Of a stretch of 64,000 nt of DNA, positions 34,596-59,420 are shown in pieces; within the stretch, counting starts at the first letter, position 1; every line of letters starts with the position of its first letter. Below the pieces are notes generated by a model, which did not search any database, had not been told where the DNA came from, and saw only the letters and a list, made by a program, of their open reading frames with translations. The DNA comes from Haliotis asinina. Lineage: Eukaryota; Mollusca; Gastropoda; Lepetellida; Haliotidae. The DNA lies in contig NC_090288.1 in NCBI RefSeq assembly GCF_037392515.1, positions 58,761,673 to 58,825,672 of the forward strand, written 5' to 3'. The position numbers and the translations under genes were made by a program.

Positions 34596-36724
34596 ACAGA
34601 ACAAAAGCTTTTCAGCTGAGCATAGTCATTAAAGGTATACATCAAACTGTAGAGCAACCTTTTGATTTTCAGGACTTTGGTTGAAGATCAGCATATCTAG
34701 TTTGGATGTTTTGAAGCCCATCTTTTATTCAAACAGGTGTTCCTTTTATATATCATATTTTTCAATATACTCTTCATGCAGTTACAGGGCACACTTTTTA
34801 TTTCCCTACAAATCAATGCATGAGTAAGAACAATTTAGTCAGGCAAGTTTCAACAATTTCTTCAGTAAACTCAATCTTTAGCCTTGACAATTGAAGCTGT
34901 TGCTCCCAGACGACGGAACTTCATCCACAGTTCCAATGCTGAGCCATCAGTTTCCCCATTTCTGTCAGTAGTATGATCAAATCAGAGCCAACTTACAGAA
35001 TAATATTGTAGTTTTGACCCTACCATGACTACTAAGTTTTACATAATCCATCATTTCAGTCTTCATTTTCCACATCTACATTAACGCAAAGGTATTGTGT
35101 CAAGGCTCCAACAAATTTAGTTTGTTTTCATGGATGAAAGCACCACAAACAGCAACAGTGAATGACATGCTACTAAATGTACCAGTACTTAAAGCTGTCA
35201 CTCACATTCCACCTCGCTTCCAACAGCCCCATACAAATATATAAGTAATGAACTACTATTAAATGTATCGGAACTTAAAGCTGTCACTCGCATTCCACTA
35301 CGCCTCCAACAGCCCTATACAAATAGACAAGTAATGACATCCTAGTGAAGCTGGTGATCCCAGTAATGCAGGGTAATTATGTCCTATAACATGATAGTTG
35401 TGTTGAAAACAGTTTGTTGACCCTCAGCTTATGGAACATAGGTGCTTTCCATTTCAGTGAATGCTCTCTCTCATCAGCTTTCAGACCAATCTCTGTGTGG
35501 GCCCATACAAAAAGTGTATTTCCAAGGACAAGCCGTATTTTATTGTTGATATTGCAGATTTCTCCCAGAAAACAAGCAGTGCAGGCAGGTGGAATATGAT
35601 TTAATTCCACCAAACAAGTAAATTTGGACCTATCAGCATTTGGACTATTTTTCATCTAATGCTATATGTGACACAAAATCAAACATGCAAACTTTACATA
35701 TGCATCATCTCCACTAATACCCTCGTAACTGTGAATGGTGTACAGTGATATTATTTATGCTCATACTCTCAGCACCTTCAAAAACAAGTCATTCCTGAGA
35801 ATATATTGAACAGTTTATTCCGTCTTCATTCCATGTCAATCTCAACAATAGTGTGCGCATTGGAAGAGGGTTTCATGACCAGGCAAACTGTTACTGACAG
35901 ACCAACTCCAGATCCCTGTCTCATGACAACTGCAAGTCCACCGGAGAGTTACTGTAGTCACAAAACTAAAACACTTTCATCAACAGCCTCTTTGTCAGTA
36001 ACGAAGCTCATATTTTGTGAAGGTTGCTGATGAGCTTACCAAACAGAAACATCTCTACTTAAGATAGAGACTGCACCAATACACCAATGATCTACATTAC
36101 TGACGATCAGCTAATTCACATATATGATAATGACAAATATTTTTAATGGCAACTTTGATTTGCAAAAACCTCAGATTCTTAGAATGAGGGCTTGTCTCAA
36201 AGCCAAACAAATGGTTAGGTGTTTGTTTTATATCAAAATATCATTGACGTTGCATTTTACCACTTTCTAAATGGCACAGTGTAATCATGATTTTTACTCA
36301 GTATCTTGTATGTGCATCAGTTCTGGGGCCAATCCAAAGAGTGGTTGTGGCTCTATGTCATTCATTTGTCAAGTGTACAGTTACGATAGGTTATCTTATA
36401 GCAAATGGAGATGCCTTACAGTTACATGTCCTCACTGATTATGTTGTCATCTCACAATTCACAGACTTGTGTATGTATTCAGAACTTAAATATTGCATTC
36501 AAAAATACATTCTCCACAAAATACATTCTCCATACTTGCAAAGTTTGAAGAGTTTAATGAACAATGACTGGTAAATAGTAATTGTGCTGCTATTCCACAC
36601 ACAACTACTGAAGTGTCTGCCCTGCTGGGTACCCTGGTACATCAGGGATCCTGATGAATCATGACCCAATACATTGTTATCATGATACAGCAGGAAACCA
36701 GCTGTACAAGTATCCCAATACATT
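34596..36724. other. Intergenic; no gene recognised
   Basis: Open frames here (for example 35377-35655 minus, 36287-36574 plus) show no family features. Near 35180-35330 a 110-bp stretch is duplicated (TACTTAAAGCTGTCACTC, CAACAGCCC(C/T)ATACAAAT, AAGTAATGA). Confidence 0.4.
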
Positions 36725-37210
36725 TTATCTTACCTCACACATGAATGTCGCTTTCTGATTGGCTAAGTGCTATTCTATTATTTTCAATGTACTCCGCTTA
36801 CAGGCGATGTATTATTTTCAGTGTACACCGCTGGGAAGTCTGAACTCTTCTGGTTCTTCATGGTAGTACTTCTTTGCCTTGAATAACATTGAATCACGCA
36901 TCAGGCATGGAAACTACCGATGTTTTGTGATTGGAAAGCGATGGAAGGGAGATCACTCTAAATCTGAGATGCAGATGTATCAAGTATCCCGATACAATGT
37001 GCACCTTAGTACATTTGGGATCCAGATGTATCTTTTATCCCAATACACTATGCACTTTGGTAGTGGTACATCAGGGATCCAAATCAGGCATCCCAATACA
37101 TTACTGGCTAATTGTATCCTCCTATATCAGTACCCTAACACAACTGTGAACAAGGTACACAGTGTATTCAGGTACAATCCTGTGAGTACAAAACACTGTG
37201 GAAAGTCACA
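36725..37210. repeat. Dispersed repeat plus short tandem motifs
   Basis: 36725-36960 matches, in reverse, the repeat at 18360-18985 (GTCGCTTTCTGATTGGCTAA; GAATCACGCATCAGGCATGG). From about 36625 to 37140 there are scattered copies of a TATCCCAATACA / CATCAGGGATCC motif. Confidence 0.5.
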
Positions 37211-37434
37211 TGATACAAAATAATTTCAGACCATCAGACTTTCAATAGTATTCTGATGCTCTATTAGAGAACACACTTTCATCAGCAACACCTGGAGAAG
37301 CCAGGTACACCAACATCATCATCGTTAGCGTCTTAATGCAAATTCCAAATGTGTCAATCCATATTAGTCAATCAAGGAGAATGGTTTTGTATCATATTGA
37401 AGAGAGCAAAAGCAGGATGGGAATCACAGGTTGT
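37211..37434. other. Intergenic; nothing recognised
   Basis: No feature seen. Confidence 0.4.
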
Positions 37435-37600
37435 ACCCCTGTACCCATACTGAGTGTTACTTTTAGCAATATCCCAGGAATATCATGGCAAGAGACTACC
37501 TGAGATAGGTTTCATACACTCTACCCATGTGGGGTATCGAACTTGGCGTGATTAGCAAACACTTTAACCACCAAGCTACTGACTAATACAGAGAGTGGGT
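37435..37600 (-). mobile_element. tRNA-derived SINE, family A, reverse
   Basis: Reads TTACTTTTAGCAATATCCCA, GGAATATCATGGCAAGAGAC and TACCCATGTGGGGTATCGAA. The inverse of the A box follows (TTTAACCACCAAGCTACTGA). Confidence 0.7.
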
Positions 37601-38371
37601 CTTTACTAGTGAATCATCGATGTACTGAATTTGCCCACAGTCTAAAATATACATCCTACCACAATCTCAGTATTTCTGACAAGTTATCAAACTTGAATTA
37701 TCTTAAAAGATGAATGGAAAAAGAATCATACGAGTTATTCGCCAACATGAAACTTGAGAAGGAGATTCAGCAAAAGATCACAACAAACTCATTGACAAAA
37801 TATTCACACTTTGTACAACCCCAATACTGCAAAGCACTGTACATCCATAATAGCACTTGCTCAGGTGTAAATCTTTAACTCCAACAATATTTTGCAACCA
37901 ACAACATGAACTCACCAGTACATGTTCTATTTTGTCAACAGGCAGTACAAAATCCATATTTCATACTATCACATATGAATGAAAAACAAAACCTGAACAA
38001 TATTTCCATTTCTAGCAAATTTGAGAAATATCAGTGTGAAGAGAGTTTGTTTTCTAAAATGGATGACAAATTGTTATTCAAGAACAATTTATCACATATA
38101 TACGTGTAACTATGTTAATTAATGCCTCTAGAGTTATCTGCCCTTGTTGGGCTTGCCTGAAAATGTGTCTTGCAGAACTGTGAAATACAATAGGTTTTCT
38201 TCAAGCAGAACATTTTACAATCAACCCTTTGTGAAAAAAACAAGAACGACATCCTTGACTATCAAAGGTACATTATCTCCATTCTATTATATAGTAACCT
38301 TGACTAGGTAACGACTTTTATATTCCATGGAGTGACATTAAGAGGTCTTTGTTTTACACTCAACCAGATAC
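37601..38371. other. Intergenic; nothing recognised
   Basis: AT-rich sequence with no firm feature. Confidence 0.4.
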
Positions 38372-38853
38372 AATTCTCTACAAGTCTTTACTATACCCTG
38401 GATGCATCTACAGATCGACCCGATACATTTATTACCTCCCTTTGCAGGATCTGCATTTTCACAATAGCCAATCAGTTGAGCTGCTATCACAACCGAGCTT
38501 GCCAGTGTCAACAAATGTAGTGGTCTCAGCTGCAGAGTTTTGTTGGCAGTGCCACTCAGATTTGTGGGAAATCATACAGACAAACTGTTAGATCCGAAAC
38601 TTTAAACCGAAATGTATGCACAAACTCCCTCTATCTCTTTCAGAGAACCTCCGCATGGTTTGTATTGCCAAGTTTAATCGGTTAGATAATTTAAAAAGCG
38701 AAAGTGAGTTGTGATTGGTTCGCTCAACTTCCGAGCGTAGACACCTGATTGGATTAAAAGCCAAGGAGGTATTAAATTTAACAGGCAGTCGTAGATGCAT
38801 CCAGGGTATAGTGTAGGCTTATCGGAACGTATACCCTGGAGATATCGAGTATG
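38372..38853. mobile_element. Foldback MITE, same family as 55843
   Basis: Left arm CTCTACAAGTCTTTACTATA then CCCTGGATGCATCTACAGAT. The internal core has AGCCAATCAGTTGAGCTGCT, CGAGCTTGCCAGTGTCAACA and GATTGGTTCGCTCAACTTCC. The right arm is TAGATGCATCCAGGGTATAG then GGAACGTATACCCTGGAGAT. About 480 bp, non-coding. Confidence 0.8.
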
Positions 38854-39921
38854 CATCTTGAGCAACGATCGACATAATTTGTATACATAGAGATGTGTGA
38901 AATAGTCAACAAGCCTGCCTCCCAATCAAAGTAGTTGTTGCTGAAGACCACCTCTAACCCAAATCATCATGGGTACAGACACCAGTGATGCCAAGATGTG
39001 CTGGGATTATGAAAGAACAGTGTATTTTGAACATGTCTTGTTTCAGTAAGTTAATAAATCCAGAGTTAATTCAAAAACAATGCCAAGGTAGCATTTCAGA
39101 GCAGGGCAACTTTCATAATAGAATGGAGATAGGACCCAGTGACTCATAAAGGATGCAAAAAAAGATAACGAACATGTAATTTAGTAACTTCTGATTACAA
39201 ATCATAAACTACACCACCTGTAAAGAGCTCACATATATACATACACCATTTTGTATTTTGGAAGCAGTTATTTCTCGCATTTCAAGATGTCTGGTGCAGA
39301 AATGAAGGATTTTCATCCTCATCCATAAAGTATCTCCCCTTGTGTGGGTGCATTCTGTAAGAACCCGCAACTCAAACATCAGTGATAGTTATATTTCCAA
39401 AATGTTCGACAGTCTCCACACTATCGGGACAAAGTCTGAATGATGCAATACCAATGGTAACAGTACAGTAGTAACTATGGTACCATTCACAATGAGGAAT
39501 CATCTCTGGTGATAAAGATATGGACATTCTTACTCTGCATGGACATAATCCATTTGAAAGATATCAATTTCAAAAACTGTCACCCTTTGATTTAATCAAC
39601 ACATTAACAGTATAAGTCTCCTATGAAAACAACATGGGTAGAGATATTCTGATGATCACAGTACTGAAGTCTACGGCTCTGCTGCATCCGTTACATTTAG
39701 ATACAAATCGTTGACAGAAATTGTGTCAGAATTCTTCATTCATAAATGTCAATTTCAAGACTGTTATGGGAAAAACTTCACAGCATCATTTTGCTCCAAT
39801 AAACCTATAACCAGCTCACAGTTGATGCATACTTCAAGTTCATCTTTGTTGACGACTGTGGTGACCATGTGTTCTGGTCATTTACAACATTGCTGCCTCC
39901 TCTGTGGAGAATTCTCATCAC
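38854..39921. other. Downstream flank, likely including the METAP2 3' UTR
   Basis: METAP2 is read leftward and stops at 39922, so its 3' UTR lies here. No polyadenylation signal was pinned down and no other gene seen. Confidence 0.4.
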
Positions 39922-53103
<13,182 letters not shown>

Positions 53104-53300
53104 GCTTGTACTGATGTACTAGTTCCCGACGAACTAGTTTCATTGGTTATGACAACATGTAGACCTCTCGAGAATGACATACAGTTTTGTTATTCAGATC
53201 GATAGTGCAAAGACGTATATGTGATACCTTAGGTATGACAATGAACGCTGCTGCTACGAACATCTCTCTACTTTTCCGATCTCCCTACCCCTGAGACGGT
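53104..53300 (-). promoter_or_regulatory. Probable METAP2 promoter region
   Basis: Directly upstream of ATG 53103. An inverted repeat ACTAGTT-N7-AACTAGT spans 53118-53138 and a CCAAT box (minus strand AACCAATG) is at about 53141-53148. Their close spacing to the ATG suggests a short 5' UTR, or that these sit in it. Confidence 0.35.
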
Positions 53301-53494
53301 AGGTAGGTCGAACTTAGTGTAACAAATATTTCACACTTTCATATGTTAAGCATGTATGCTATAGATATCAATGCGAAAAAAGCAGAGTGTTTTTCTCTTT
53401 CTGACAGTACTATACACAGTTTGTCTCCGGAGACGAATCATAGCATTTGACGTAAATATTTTGGTGCTGAAGGATTGACCAGGGACGGACTCTT

Positions 53495-53830
53495 TCATGG
53501 ACGGACTAATGTAAAGACGCCTTGCTCTGTCATCGGATAGGCTAATGTAAGTACACCCTGTCCTGTGATCGGATTGTCTAAAGCAAAAACACCCTATTCT
53601 GTGGTCGGATGGTCTAATGTAAGTACACCCTGCTGTCGGATAGTCTAAAGCAAGTACACCCTGTTCTGTGGTCCGATAGTCTAAAGCAAATACATGTACA
53701 CCCTGTTCTGTGGTCGGATAGGCTAATGTAAGTACACTCTGTTCTGAGGAGGAACATATTAAGAACACATTGCTCTTTGGAGGGACGGACAAACGAAGGA
53801 CGCTCTGTTATGTGTATACGGACAGTCTAG
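53495..53830. repeat. Minisatellite, period about 36-42 bp
   Basis: Seven or eight uneven units of GT(C/G)GGATAG(G/T)CTAA, (T/A)G(T/C)AAGTACACCCTG and TTCTGTG. A 148-codon minus-strand frame through it is repeat translation. Confidence 0.85.
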
Positions 53831-55431
53831 GGACGCTGTAATGCAGTCAGACGGGAACAGGTGAAAGGGCCATTCTTAAAACATTATGATGCAATATAAT
53901 AAAACATTTGAAATATATAGCAGTTTGTATGTCCTTTTTTAGAAGACATATCTTTGTAACAAAGGTACATTTTACACCAATATCGACAAAACAACATATG
54001 TATGGCATTTTACACCAACAGGGACAAAACATGTATGAAGTTCTTCACGGACAGAGATAAAACAACGCATTTCGCCCTAACAAATGTATGAAATGTAGTG
54101 CGAACACCTGTTTTCAAAATCTGTGGTTGAAAACTATACAATGCATGTTCAAAGAACTCTACCAGAGATCGCATTGTTAATACCGACCCAGTCGCATAGA
54201 CGCTGCGTGAGCTAACAGTACATTGTACCAAAAAATAAAAAAACAACGAATAAAAGTCACAGTAATAAGAATATTAATCTATTTTTGTGGGTTTGCTGTT
54301 TCTCAAATAATGAAGTGGGTCGAGACCCGTTCTGACTATCAGTCCACAAATCAGAATACGTTTTCAAACTAGTTGTCATGCATATGCTATCAACAAAACT
54401 CGCAATGCAAAGTTTGGCAGCCCATGTGTCTGTATATATAAGCGAAAGAAGAAGAAACAGGAATCTTGGAATTTGTGTTAGTAATTATTATAAATATCAA
54501 TTTAATTCATGATTGCTGATGTAAAATAGTTCGTTACTTTTGTAATTATCCTAAAACACCATGTTTTGAGAGTGTATAGTTTAGCGCCATATTACAAAAC
54601 GTCAAAACAGCTGATAGTGATAAGAATTCGACCTGTTACGAGTCAAAGTCTCAATTATAGAATGTCTTTACGCATTAACTCCTGTTCATTCTATTCGGAA
54701 TTTCAGATATAAATGCCAAGCCCGCCACTGATGACTCGTCCTAAACACTGATTGACAGAGAGCGCCGATTAAGATATGTTAAGTGACATGAGAGGAGACA
54801 GAACAAGACCAGAGCACCATGGGCATGGGGCCATTTCCAGATCATATTATTGCGGAAATAGCACATAACAATTGCCAAGAGTTCCACCCGTAACACCTAC
54901 TTATTACAAGGGGTAAGGGTTTTTATGGGGAAAAAAATCTATTCATAGGCAAAGAATGATAATAAACAAAAGGGCTGTGCAGAACTGACACTGGAGGGGC
55001 CATCAGCACGGGCAATACGGATATTTACCCCAGTATGCACAAATGCTCCCTAGACAACGTCAAAATACAGAAGCATACCCTGTACCCTACATCACTTACA
55101 AGTCGATATTCCGCAAGCCATATAAACCGAAACCATGTCGTTGGCCCCGTTCAACTGTGAACTGTAAAAATATTTGTTACTGTGTGTGGTCATTTTTTTT
55201 ATGATGCAATCCATTATACATCCAGTACAACAGCATGACATTTCTGATCAAGAAAACTGCACAGTACAGAATGGAATCATCCTTGGGTATGTTTCTGTAT
55301 TCTGATTTTGGCTAGGGTATGTTTATATAGAAACATGCTTAGGGTACACATCTGTAGTACAACAGCACAACAACAACCCCTTCAGCGGAACTGCTCCATT
55401 TCCCTGAGCTGATAGTACTACTGTAATGTTT

Positions 55432-55434
<3 letters not shown>
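53831..55434. other. Intergenic; nothing firm
   Basis: A TATA-like GTATATATAAGCG at about 54431 has no obvious gene after it. No frame with family features. Confidence 0.4.
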
Positions 55435-55464
<30 letters not shown>

Positions 55465-55572
55465 GTCATCAGTGATTGATAATACTCAAATTGCATGATA
55501 TCTGTTTGCTAGATTTTCATCATCAGTGACTGATAATACTCAAATTGCATGATATCTGTTTGCTAGATTTGC
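55432..55572. repeat. (ATC)n microsatellite and a short direct duplication
   Basis: (ATC)n at about 55432-55464. Then a 50-bp segment (GATAATACTCAAATTGCATG, ATATCTGTTTGCTAGATTT) occurs twice, at about 55476 and 55529. Confidence 0.9.
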
Positions 55573-55732
55573 AAGGTACTTGACCCATGGAGCTGACATA
55601 CATTCTATTCTGTAACAAATATGAATGAAATAAATTTGAACAGAAGTGTGCACGAGGTATCTGTAACTGACTATATTGTGCCGTCAGCTACTAAACATTG
55701 CTGTAACAAGTTTCCATAAAAGCAATCATTGC

Positions 55733-56461
55733 TCTATGAATCTCGCATCTCCTATACATGAACATAAACTTACAACTGTTGTAGTGTTAAGATAGCTTTG
55801 TGAAACAGAACCAAGCACACAATGTCAGGAACCTGTCCCACTCCATCCTCAATATCTCCAGGGTATACGTTCCTATAAGTTTCCACTATACCCTGGACGC
55901 ATCTACGGCTCTGCCAGATAAATTTATTACCTCCCTTGGCTGGCTCCGCCTTCTCACAGTAGCCAATCAGCTAGGCCGCCGTTATAACCGAGCTTGCCAG
56001 TGTCAACAAAGGTAGCGGTCGCAACTGCTAAGGTTTGCTCGCAGTGCGACTCAGATTTTTGGGAAATCATACAAACAAATTCACAGGTCCGAAACTTTAA
56101 TACAACATATGCAAGAACTCCTTCTACCTCTTCCAGATAACCTCTGCATTGTTTCTGTTGCCAAGTATAATCGGTTAGATAATTAAAAAAACGAAAGTGA
56201 GTTGTGATTGGTTCGCTCAACTTCCCAGCGTAGACACCTTATTGGATCAAAAGACAGTCAAGGGAGGTAATAAATTTATCTGGCAGAGCCGTAGATGCGT
56301 CCAGGGTATAGTGGAGACTTATAGGAACGTATACCCTGGAGATATTGAGGATGGAGTGGGACAGGTTCCTGACATTGTGTGCCTGGTTCTGTTTCACAAA
56401 GCTATCTTAACACTACAACAGTTGTAAGTTTATGTTCATGTATAGGAGATGCGAGATTCAT
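55733..56461. repeat. Giant inverted repeat containing a foldback MITE
   Basis: The left arm, 55733-55945, is repeated in reverse at 56250-56461 with few mismatches over about 210 bp. The inner half of each arm is the arm of the foldback MITE family (GGTATACGTTCCTATAAG..., CTATACCCTGGACGCATCTA). The outer 110 bp (TCTATGAATCTCGCATCTCC, ACTTACAACTGTTGTAGTGT, GTCAGGAACCTGTCCCACTC) are not part of the other MITE copies. The central 300 bp is the family core. At 56462-56508 part of another arm follows (ACTTATCGGAACGTATACCC). Confidence 0.9.
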
Positions 56462-56508
56462 AGAGACTTATCGGAACGTATACCCTGGAGATATAGAGGA
56501 TGGTCCCA

Positions 56509-56894
56509 CTCAACCACCGTTGCAAATCTGACAAATTGAAAGTCTGACAACAGTTAGTCTAAAGATCACATATACTTTGTCTATCCCTTAGGATAGGGAT
56601 TCCCTTTAGCAAGTGGAAGTCAGCACTGCCAGGAACAGTTCCCTCACACAATTATCCTGTGATTTTATGCATCAGAAAAGGTATCTATGTTACCATGGGT
56701 ACCACTAAAATGAGAGTTGATTGGTTACAATCAGTGATATGGCTGATTGTGCAATGGAATGGAATTTTGCGTGTTCTGTCAAGCCATTGGTCGTCTGTTG
56801 ATGACTATAACTAGCATTGTTCTCACAATCTGAATAACAGACTCCAGGTCATTATACAGTGTACTGGCAAGAGTGCATACATGTTTGTGGACAT
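56509..56894. other. Intergenic; nothing recognised
   Basis: No feature seen. Confidence 0.4.
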
Positions 56895-57182
56895 TCCTCC
56901 CGCTGGACCCGTGAAGGTCCGTGGTAAAACAGGCCTTCAGCAAACCCATCCTTGCCATGAAAGGAGACTATGCTTGTCGCAAGAGGCAACTAAGGGGATC
57001 GGATGGTCTTGATGCTGACTTGTTTGACACATGTCATCGGTTCCCAGTTGTACAGATCGATGCTTGTGCTGTTGATCACTGGATTGTGTGATCCAGACTC
57101 GATTATTTACAGACTGCCACCATATACATGTAGCTGGAATATTGCCGAGTTTGGCATAAAACTAAACTCACTCACTCACTCC
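56895..57182 (+). mobile_element. Abalone-type dispersed repeat, family B
   Basis: Starts CGCTGGACCCGTGAAGGTCC, continues CAGCAAACCCATCCTTGCCA, GATCGGATGGTCTTGATG, TCGGTTCCCAGTTGTACAGA and GATTGTGTGATCCAGACTCG. It ends with AACTAAACTCACTCACTCAC. Full-length copy. Confidence 0.85.
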
Positions 57183-57224
57183 ACCCTCGGTGTAGGCTAG
57201 TTGCTGAACCAGTTTCTCATCACA

Positions 57225-57675
57225 GTACCAAAATTTCCCTGATTTAAGGCCTGGGCTTAATAACAGAAAATGACCCAGCTCATTAATTAATGCGAACCTG
57301 ATAATTAAGCCCGGCCCTAAATTCGGGAAATGCTTGTAACTGAAGAAAATGATTCTGAGATAGTAAAATAGAATGAACTTTTAACAGAATACTAACAGAA
57401 CACCTGACACATGAACAACCATTAACAAAAGTATAAAGTTCCAAAACTTGCAATGTTTAAGGATGTTCTATTCACATGAAAACCCCTAACTGCAATACAA
57501 ATGTTATATATGCTGATAATTGGCAATTTGCCATGTGTTTTTGCAAAGGGATGTTACTCTAAACAGTATAAATTGAAATCTAAATTTAGGCCCATGGGCT
57601 TAATGGGAAAACATCCCATTTTGAAGCCCATGAGTGTGATTTTGAGAGGGCTTAAGTACGGGCAATTACGGTAGT
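57225..57675. mobile_element. Candidate small inverted-repeat element
   Basis: CCCTGATTTAAGGCCTGGGC (57230s) faces its inverse AAGCCCGGCCCTAAATTCGG (57305-57325). Related motifs recur at about 57582 (AAATTTAGGCCCATGGGCTT) and 57645-57672 (GGGCTTAAGTACGGGCAATT). Outer ends look weakly inverted (TACCAAAATTTCCC and GGGCAATTACGGTA). No target duplication found. Confidence 0.45.
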
Positions 57676-57809
57676 GACTCGCGTTTGATTTCTCAGATGA
57701 GTATTGTGTGTTGAACTCTTGGGCCCTGGGTGATAATTGGGAATATTGTATGATGTATCCTTGAACTTCACTTGTTATTCATCTACATTCCAGGGTACGA
57801 GTGCCAGCA

Positions 57810-58908
57810 ATGGCCACAGCCAACACTGGCACCAAGGCAAAGGTAATGACTTTTGACATTTTCTCTGACTGATTCCCCTGTAGAGAAAATGTAGGTATAC
57901 TGAAGCTTAGGAATGAAATCTGTTTTCTTCACCAGCTGAGCAAAGATATTTACTGAAACGTCTAAGCCAGTAGCGTGGCTGACAAAGGGTACTGTATTCA
58001 TTGTATAAAGCAAAGATAATGTACAGATGTTCTTAGAATTTTTTCCCCTCTCTTTCCCCTTTCATAAGTCAAGTGTACCATATTTTTATGTTTATGTTAT
58101 ATAGTGGAAACAATCCATGTTACGTTCATATGGAAAATCTCACCAACAAACACTTTCCTCCACTTGTGTAGGTGCAGTGGATAAGTATACAATAATCATT
58201 TACCTTTAGAAGATGCTTATTTTATAGACTGAAAGAAATTCTCCAAACCATGGTCTATGCCTGAGTTACTGAGGTTAGATGCAGGTACCTGTAATCATTC
58301 TGGTTAAAATTGAGCCTAAGCATCTCATGCTTGTCATAAGAGGTGACTGATGGGTTTAGATGGTCAGACTAGCTGACTTTCATGACATCAAAGTGTCATT
58401 GTGTCATCGCTACAATGATTTTAACTCTCATTCTCCAACATATGCCTAAGATAGTGGTAGCGCTAAGATCACTTTGTGCAAGTGGGCATTTTTCAGACAC
58501 AATTATTTACAAACCCCTGTCACACAGCTGGAATAATGTTGAGAGCAACATGAAACTTAACTCACTCAATCAGTCATTACATGCAGTTGTACTGATGAGC
58601 TGGCATACATGAAATGCCACGTCAAATTGAAAAGCCCTCAGTTCCTTGAAGATTACTGCTGCCTGTATTTGAATTTAGTATTGAGATTTTAATGTTAGGG
58701 TTAGGACGACAACCCATTACTGTCATGTGATATGTTTTTCTGTGAACCAAATCTGTACATCATTGCTGGTTACAGGATTTCTTTATTTTCAATTGTCAGT
58801 TGAGGAAATACCTCTACACAAAACTAGGAGATGTGCAGACCAACACTGTGGTGGATGTGTTTGGTGTAGTCAAGTTCCTCAAGCCACCCAAACAAACACG
58901 TGGAACAG
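57810..58908 (+). CDS. POT1: Protection of telomeres protein 1, first two coding exons
   Basis: POT1 binds single-stranded telomeric DNA in shelterin through OB folds. Exon 1 is 57810-57842 (MATANTGTKAK) and exon 2 is 58800-58908 (phase 0 in, phase 1 out). Exon 2 encodes LRKYLYTKLGDVQTNTVVDV then FGVVKFLKPPKQTRGT. This matches the start of the first OB fold of animal POT1 (human [20 protein letters not shown] then FFKPPYLSKGT). The next exon should begin with the DYCSVV-like strand, but I see none up to 59.9 kb. The rest must lie beyond the virus-like element, so the gene is either interrupted by a very large intron or broken. The exon 2 donor is GTGAGT and is copied several times downstream. 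Confidence 0.85.
58270..58572 (+). mobile_element. Abalone-type dispersed repeat, family B, diverged
   Basis: GCTTGTCATAAGAGGTGACT, GGTTTAGATGGTCAGACTAG, CACAATTATTTACAAACCCC, GTCACACAGCTGGAATAATG and AACTTAACTCACTC. Lies in POT1 intron 1. Confidence 0.7.
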
Positions 58909-59420
58909 GTGAGTCCAACAGTAGTGGTTGTGTTTGGTGTTGTCAAGTTCCTAAAGCCACCCAAACAAACACGTGGAACAGGTGAGTCCAACAGTAGTGG
59001 TTGTGTTTGGTGTTGTCAAGTTCCTCGAACCACCCAAACAAACACGTGGAACAGGTGAGTCCAGCACTGGTGGTTGTGTTTGGTGTTGTCAAGTTCCTCA
59101 AGCCACCCAAACAAACACGTGGAACAGGTGAGTCCAACAGTAGTGGTTGTGTTTGGTGTAGTCAAGTTCGTCAGGCCACCCAAACAAACACGTGGAACAG
59201 GTGAGTCCAACAGTAGTGGTTGTGTTTGGTGTTGTCAAGTTCCTCGAGCCACCCACACAAACATGTAGAACAAGTGAGTCCAACAGTAGTGGTTGTGTTT
59301 GGTGTTGTTAAGTTCCTCAGGCCACCCAAACGAACACGTAGAACAGGCGAGTTGAAAACTCGTGGGTGTGTTTGGTGTAGTCAAGTTCCCCAAGCCACCC
59401 AAACAAACACATGGAAGAAA
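58836..59420 (+). repeat. 73-bp tandem array made from the end of POT1 exon 2 and its splice donor
   Basis: Eight units. The first is the real exon end (CCAACACTGTGGTGGATGTG to GGAACAG) plus GTGAGT. Donor-like GTGAGT sites repeat at 58909, 58982, 59055, 59128, 59201 and 59274, then decay. Each unit has CCAACAG(T/C)A(G/C)TGGTTGTG, GTCAAGTTCCT and AAGCCACCCAAACAAACACG. From the internal CAG to the next donor is 60 bp, open and in the exon's own phase (VVVFGVVKFLKPPKQTRGT), but the gap between units is only 13 bp. Confidence 0.93.

Noticed and set aside
53346-53792. 148-codon minus-strand frame
   Set aside because: Repeat translation of the minisatellite upstream of METAP2.
54425-54445. TATA-like sequence GTATATATAAGCG
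   Set aside because: No coding frame, exon or repeat follows that it could serve.
58909-59420. Seven extra POT1 mini-exons of 60 bp
   Set aside because: Introns of 13 bp are impossible, so they cannot all be exons; skipping between distant units remains possible and is kept as a finding.
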